Shown: positions 29,914 through 32,194 of the stretch, in pieces
Numbering within the stretch: position 1 is the first letter of the stretch
Layout of the letters: every line of letters begins with the position of its first letter
Virus record (IMG/VR): IMGVR_UViG_3300005613_000261
Span: 1 to 32,194 of that record
Strand: one strand, 5' to 3'
Length of the DNA: 32,194 bases
From: a virus
Translations under genes and position numbers: made by a program
Notes under the pieces: generated by a model
What the model was told of the DNA's origin: nothing
Database searches by the model: none
What the model saw: the letters and a program-made list of their open reading frames with translations, nothing else

Positions 29914-30255
29914 ATGCGCAGCAAGCACAACAGTTTCTGGCTCGAATGCCATGTCGAGATGGCTACTGAGTATACTGAAAAGTATCTCAAGTACGCCAAC
30001 GAGGGTCAGCGTGGAATGGCCGACCACTGTCGCAAGGTGGCCAACCACGAAATGGAGTGCATCGGGGTCCTCAATGCTAACCCCGTTTACATGGTGATGT
30101 CCTGCACGGATAAGCACTCCCTCTCCCACATGATGAAAGCGCTCGCGCACGTTCGTCATGCCAAGAACGAGACCGATCGGGGGTTCTGGATGCGGTCCGC
30201 CGAGGCGTGGCGTGACCACGTCTACGACAACGTGCGGGATCAGGTCTCGGGTTAG
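29914..30255 (+). CDS. Small charged protein
   Basis: A 113-residue protein with GAAAGG before ATG 29914, that site being part of a hairpin. It is rich in His, Met, Glu and Arg (HNSFWLECHVEMATEYTEKY; VANHEMECIGVL; KHSLSHMMKALAHVRHAKNE) and looks all-helical, with three Cys. No metal motif with clear geometry is visible, although HxxxxC-type spacing occurs. Codons prefer G/C ends (GAC, GTC, CGG). Unrecognised; its position between structured leaders suggests a tightly controlled early product. Confidence 0.7.
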   Translation: MRSKHNSFWLECHVEMATEYTEKYLKYANEGQRGMADHCRKVANHEMECIGVLNANPVYMVMSCTDKHSLSHMMKALAHVRHAKNETDRGFWMRSAEAWRDHVYDNVRDQVSG

Positions 30256-30310
30256 TCTCTGGACACTGGACACTACTGCCTCAATGCTAGGTAGAGGCAG
30301 ATTTGTGTCC

Positions 30311-30354
30311 AAAAAAACAAGGGTCGACTAGCACTTTAATCGGTGCTAGTACCC
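30311..30354 (-). terminator. Candidate minus-strand intrinsic terminator in the plus-strand region
   Basis: Read on the minus strand, the hairpin GGGT-ACTAGCAC / GTGCTAGT-ACCC is followed by TTGTTTTTTT (complement of 30311-30320). This is a good Rho-independent layout, yet no minus-strand gene lies to the right of it. It may stop antisense transcription entering from the right, or the hairpin has another role in the plus-strand leader. Confidence 0.5.
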
Positions 30355-30406
30355 CTTACTAATGGACTATTGCTCCTATGTAATAGTCTATTAGTAAGAG
30401 GTTTCC

Positions 30407-30435
30407 CTACTGTGCCTATCCATAGATAGGAATAA
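30407..30435 (+). repeat. 29-base hairpin element, copy 1
   Basis: CTACTGTGCCTATCCATAG... matches copy 2 (31732-31760) at 27 of 29 positions (30414 G/A; 30432 A/G). Its core is CCTATC-CATA-GATAGG, a 6-pair stem with a 4-base loop. It ends 20 bases before the next ATG. Confidence 0.9.
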
Positions 30436-30455
30436 CCCTAGACTAGGAGGAAACC

Positions 30456-30680
30456 ATGTTTCTCTGTGTTGACAGAGAAAAGGTTCTCTCGGTTGATCGT
30501 ATCGATGGCGTGGGCGAAGATGTTTACGTCGTCGGGCGGTTTATCGGCTTCGTCGATTGTGACGAACATGGCCAAGAATGGGTCAATGGAAGACCTGTAA
30601 CGAGGCAGATGTGCATTACATGGGCGGAGTACGATGAGTGCGAGCCGTTCGCGCTCGTCGCCTATTACCCGATCGACTAG
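30456..30680 (+). CDS. Small acidic beta-strand protein
   Basis: A 74-residue protein with AGGAGG before ATG 30456. It contains four Cys (one near the start, FLCVDREK; then FVDCDEHG, QMCITW and YDECEPF). Pattern is strand-rich (KVLSVDRI; DVYVVGRFIGFVD; PFALVAYYPID), an SH3- or OB-like small barrel is possible. CxxC-type spacing is absent, so zinc binding is not obvious. Not recognised. Codons favour G/C endings. The upstream ribosome site may be sheltered by a CCTAG/CTAGG pair. Confidence 0.7.
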   Translation: MFLCVDREKVLSVDRIDGVGEDVYVVGRFIGFVDCDEHGQEWVNGRPVTRQMCITWAEYDECEPFALVAYYPID

Positions 30681-30843
30681 TTTTTAGCGTCCTGAGGATA
30701 AGGCGCTATATAAGTATATCCTCACTCACAGGTGGCGCTGTGAGCGTGCTCTCTGGGAGCAATACATACACAATAGTGTGTAGCTGTGTTGCGATGAGAG
30801 TAATGTGTATCGCGGAATGATACATATTAACCAGGAGGATGTG
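30681..30843 (+). promoter_or_regulatory. Structured leader before the 97-residue gene
   Basis: TAGCG with CGCTA just after the previous stop competes with GAGGATA/TATCCTC across the same bases, so two alternative folds exist. Downstream are CTCACA (30725-30730) with TGTGAG (30739-30744), GCTC/GAGC, ACACA/TGTGT, and TGTATC (30806-30811) with GATACA (30819-30824), which overlaps GCGAT/ATCGC. The AGGAGG site lies 10 bases after the last stem. Confidence 0.55.
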
Positions 30844-31137
30844 ATGTTGCATTACATCTCCAGTCCGGATGTTGTCACTGCCCTGGATTTCCTGGGCATG
30901 ATCGATGAGGTTGACGATCTCATCGATCTGTCTCAGATCTACACGCCTCTCAGTGAGGAGTGCGTGATGGACCAGGAGGCGGTGAAGGCGGACGTCTGGT
31001 ACAGATCCTTCAACTACTGGGTCGTGACTCACAACCGCTGTGAGTCGCCCGAACACAAGAGTTGGGGCCTGATCCAGAGAGAGGGTCGCCTGAAGGACAG
31101 AAGGTTCTCCCGCACTGACAAGGTGTGGGGAATCTAG
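30844..31137 (+). CDS. Small acidic protein
   Basis: A 97-residue protein, ATG 30844 preferred to the more distal ATG at 30805 because AGGAGG sits six bases upstream. It begins with an acidic helical half (HYISSPDVVTALDFLGMIDE; VDDLIDLSQIY) and ends basic (REGRLKDRRFSRTDKVWGI), suggesting intra- or intermolecular charge pairing. WYRSFNYWVV is aromatic rich. No family recognised. Acidic N-terminal halves are common in small phage inhibitors of host DNA-binding proteins, but nothing here proves it. Confidence 0.68.
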   Translation: MLHYISSPDVVTALDFLGMIDEVDDLIDLSQIYTPLSEECVMDQEAVKADVWYRSFNYWVVTHNRCESPEHKSWGLIQREGRLKDRRFSRTDKVWGI

Positions 31138-31371
31138 ATTCGAAGGGGTCCTGGCCCCGCAGTGAGTAGCTAGCAACTACTCTATACTGCAAAGGTATTA
31201 AGCCAGGAGCGTCACAGCACGTTATGCTAGTGCTGTGGGTTACCATACCTACATGGTAGAGGTTGAACGTTGTTGTTCCCTCCTGTGTGTGGTGTGATTG
31301 CCAAATACAGTCAAGTAATGTCCCGGCCTGACTGTATATATATCTAGGGACTGGACTACTGGGAGGTAGTT
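31138..31371 (+). promoter_or_regulatory. 234-base structured leader
   Basis: Hairpins in order: GGGG/CCCC (31145-31158); GCAGT-GAGTAG (31159-31169) with CTACTC-TAT-ACTGC (31177-31190); CACAGCAC (31213-31220) with GTGCTGTG (31230-31237); TACCAT (31241-31246) with ATGGTA (31253-31258); ATACAGTC (31305-31312) with GACTGTAT (31330-31337). Finally ACTAC/GTAGT flanks the GGGAGG ribosome site of the next gene, putting it in a hairpin loop. The spacer between 31259 and 31304 shows no clear stem. Confidence 0.7.
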
Positions 31372-31602
31372 ATGCGCGAGATCACTCGTATCGGTTTGTT
31401 CAATGGGATCCTCTTCTGGACGGAGGATTTCGAGGACATCGAGTTCATGACCGATATCAGCCAGGCCAAGAAGGCTCAGCTGACCGTTCTCTGTGAGGAG
31501 AACGATGCGGAGTTCTGGGAGGATGATGGCTGTGGGCTCGTTTACGATCCCAATATGTCTTGGACCGACGAGGAGTACATTGCCGATATCGTGCTCCTGT
31601 AG
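31372..31602 (+). CDS. Small very acidic protein
   Basis: A 76-residue protein with GGGAGG before ATG 31372. Over a quarter of its residues are Asp or Glu (WTEDFEDIEF; CEENDAEFWEDDGCGL; WTDEEYIADIVL), giving a DNA-mimic-like or inhibitor-like charge. It has two Cys. The N-terminus IGLFNGILFW is hydrophobic. Not recognised. Strongly acidic small proteins in phages are often anti-restriction or polymerase-binding factors; this is speculation from composition. GC-rich codons. Confidence 0.7.
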   Translation: MREITRIGLFNGILFWTEDFEDIEFMTDISQAKKAQLTVLCEENDAEFWEDDGCGLVYDPNMSWTDEEYIADIVLL

Positions 31603-31615
31603 ACCGCCGTCCGGA

Positions 31616-31757
31616 AGGACTAGTCCTACGCCCTGACACCACGGGCGTTAAATAAAAGGTGTCGGTACGCCTGCTATGCAGGTGCCTGTGTAATTCAGGC
31701 TTAAAGTACCGTGACGGTATTCAAACCGTCGCTACTGTACCTATCCATAGATAGGAG
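31616..31757 (+). ncRNA. Candidate structured RNA: pseudoknot, three-way junction and hairpins
   Basis: After the acidic gene: the palindrome AGGACTAGTCCT (31616-31627); an H-type pseudoknot with stem 1 ACGCCC (31628-31633) / GGGCGT (31643-31648) and stem 2 GACACC (31635-31640, in the stem 1 loop) / GGTGTC (31658-31663), with a 1-base loop 1 and A-rich 9-base loop 3; then GGTAC (31664-31668) / GTACC (31706-31710) closing a junction with CCTGC/GCAGG (31670-31682) and GCCTG/CAGGC (31684-31700); GACGGT/ACCGTC (31713-31730); and the conserved CCTATC/GATAGG hairpin (31740-31755). Loop lengths fit a classic pseudoknot. Could be a leader, a riboswitch-like element or a stable RNA. Confidence 0.6.
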
Positions 31758-31760
31758 TAA
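31732..31760 (+). repeat. 29-base hairpin element, copy 2
   Basis: Second copy of the element at 30407-30435. Same 6-pair stem and CATA loop; it differs at two positions, and both copies end 20-22 bases before a start codon. The sparing of the stem suggests function, but two copies cannot show covariation. Confidence 0.9.
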
Positions 31761-31782
31761 TTCCTTTGCATAAGGAGTAGAT

Positions 31783-31932
31783 ATGAATTTCTACTATTAT
31801 GTGGAAGAGGATAAAGTTTCCCGCACCTGGAGTGTCAAGTGTGGGGAAAGAATCCTCTACACGACCTATGATAGGTCGAAGGCGATGTTGTGGGCCAGGA
31901 GGCAAGGCTTTCTGATCCACTACGTCAAGTAG
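31783..31932 (+). CDS. Small 49-residue unknown protein
   Basis: ATG 31783 with AAGGAG five bases upstream, a strong start, and TAG at 31930-31932. Product (FYYYVEEDKVSRTWSVKCGE; then TYDRSKAMLWARRQGFLIH) resembles DUF2188-like small domains: aromatic strand, W-x-V-K strand, then a helix with A--W-ARRQ. It is basic toward the end. A strong ribosome site and codon use like the adjacent genes support it as real despite its size. Confidence 0.75.
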   Translation: MNFYYYVEEDKVSRTWSVKCGERILYTTYDRSKAMLWARRQGFLIHYVK

Positions 31933-32036
31933 GCTCTTTCCCTGAGCCGTGGGGCAGGAGGGATAAAACTCTCCTGTCTCATACTGAGGGAATGAACCCT
32001 CTAACATGCTCCAATAGGAGCAGAAAGGGACTAACC
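31933..32036 (+). promoter_or_regulatory. Leader with three hairpins
   Basis: GGCAGGAG with CTCCTGTC (about 31954-31979, one G-U), GAGGG with CCCTC (about 31985-32001), and TGCTCC (32007-32012) with GGAGCA (32017-32022) around an AATA loop. The AAAGGGA ribosome site (32024-32030) lies just after the last stem and stays open. Confidence 0.6.
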
Positions 32037-32194
32037 ATGTCCTTCGTGATCTTCACCCTGTTCGCGCTGTTCACCATGCCCATCGTGGCGTGTGTGACCA
32101 GCACCATGATCCACCTGCTCGTCACCTGTGGCGAGTGGCTGGATGCCAACATCCCGCTGGAGGCTTCGGTCTCCATCGTGGACGGCAAGCTCAC
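32037..32194 (+). CDS. Small membrane protein, N-terminal part only
   Basis: ATG 32037 after AAAGGGA; the frame runs off the right edge. Visible residues are a hydrophobic N-terminal helix (SFVIFTLFALFTMPIVACVT) with HLLVTCGEWLD after it, consistent with a transmembrane segment and Cys residues. GC-rich codons. It continues the series of small plus-strand genes. The rest is outside the window. Confidence 0.75.
   Translation, partial: MSFVIFTLFALFTMPIVACVTSTMIHLLVTCGEWLDANIPLEASVSIVDGKL

Larger units (their letters stand above)
30256..30455 (+). promoter_or_regulatory. Structured leader with four hairpins
   Basis: Inverted repeats: GGACAC (30265-30270) with GTGTCC, enclosing TGCCTC/GAGGCA; GGGT-ACTAGCAC (30321-30334) with GTGCTAGT-ACCC (30343-30354); CTTACTAATGGACTATT (30355-30371) with AATAGTCTATTAGTAAG (30382-30398), 17 pairs with one G-U; and CCTATC (30415-30420) with GATAGG (30425-30430). 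Next, CCTAG/CTAGG (30437-30447) can pair with the AGGAGG of the following gene. These leave little unpaired RNA between the genes. Confidence 0.75.

Noticed and set aside
30805-30843. Upstream ATG for the 97-residue gene
   Set aside because: The ATG at 30844 has AGGAGG at good distance; the upstream one lies in a hairpin without a site.
31664-31710. Possible tRNA-like cloverleaf
   Set aside because: Only 47 bases with two arms; no T-loop or anticodon arm.
29734-32036. CRISPR array, because of many repeats
   Set aside because: Stems differ in sequence and spacing; no regular repeat and spacer units.

Overview
The window is a stretch of a large tailed double-stranded DNA phage (or a prophage or metagenomic phage contig). 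The hallmark genes are a large terminase, an HK97-type major capsid protein, a portal protein, a prohead protease joined to a scaffold-like region, and tail or appendage proteins. The host cannot be named from sequence. Two lipoprotein-type signal peptides and an M15 cell-wall peptidase point to a bacterial host with ordinary lipoprotein processing. Stop codons TAA, TAG and TGA are all used as stops, so I see no code change.

Layout. Positions 1-29256 read almost entirely on the minus strand, so transcription runs right to left with genes abutting or overlapping. From right to left: a metallopeptidase-like protein and an RCC1-like lipoprotein (28499-29256); small unknown genes, a GGQ-containing RF-1-like protein and an M15 peptidase (26323-28142); a small gene and a possible small-terminase-like Cys protein (25286-26453); a 1263-residue protein with a DEDDh exonuclease, a membrane segment and a staphylococcal-nuclease domain (21492-25283); an Ala/Gly-rich protein, an HNH endonuclease and an intein-interrupted TerL (16522-21486); small structural genes (12604-16522); a portal fused to an AAA+ ATPase (9279-12572); protease-scaffold (6980-9277); a structural protein and the major capsid protein (4455-6965) followed by an intrinsic terminator; then tail or appendage proteins with Ig-like, beta-helix and LamG-like folds (1-4348). 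One His-rich lipoprotein (28252-28494) is on the plus strand inside the minus-strand block.

Positions 29506-32194 switch to the plus strand. Seven small unknown genes, visibly richer in G/C-ending codons, are separated by 100-234 base leaders packed with perfect inverted repeats. One leader (31616-31757) can fold as an H-type pseudoknot, then a three-way junction, then two hairpins. A 29-base hairpin element occurs in two of the leaders. This looks like an early or accessory region under RNA-level control.

How it fits together: terminase, portal-ATPase, protease-scaffold and capsid protein form the head assembly and packaging module. The exonuclease/SNase giant beside terminase is either a DNA-processing factor or a virion nuclease delivered with the genome. 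The M15 peptidase and lipoproteins act at the cell envelope. The most unusual items are the portal-AAA+ fusion, the exonuclease-SNase fusion and the structured leaders. All functions are inferred from motifs read by eye; no database search was run.
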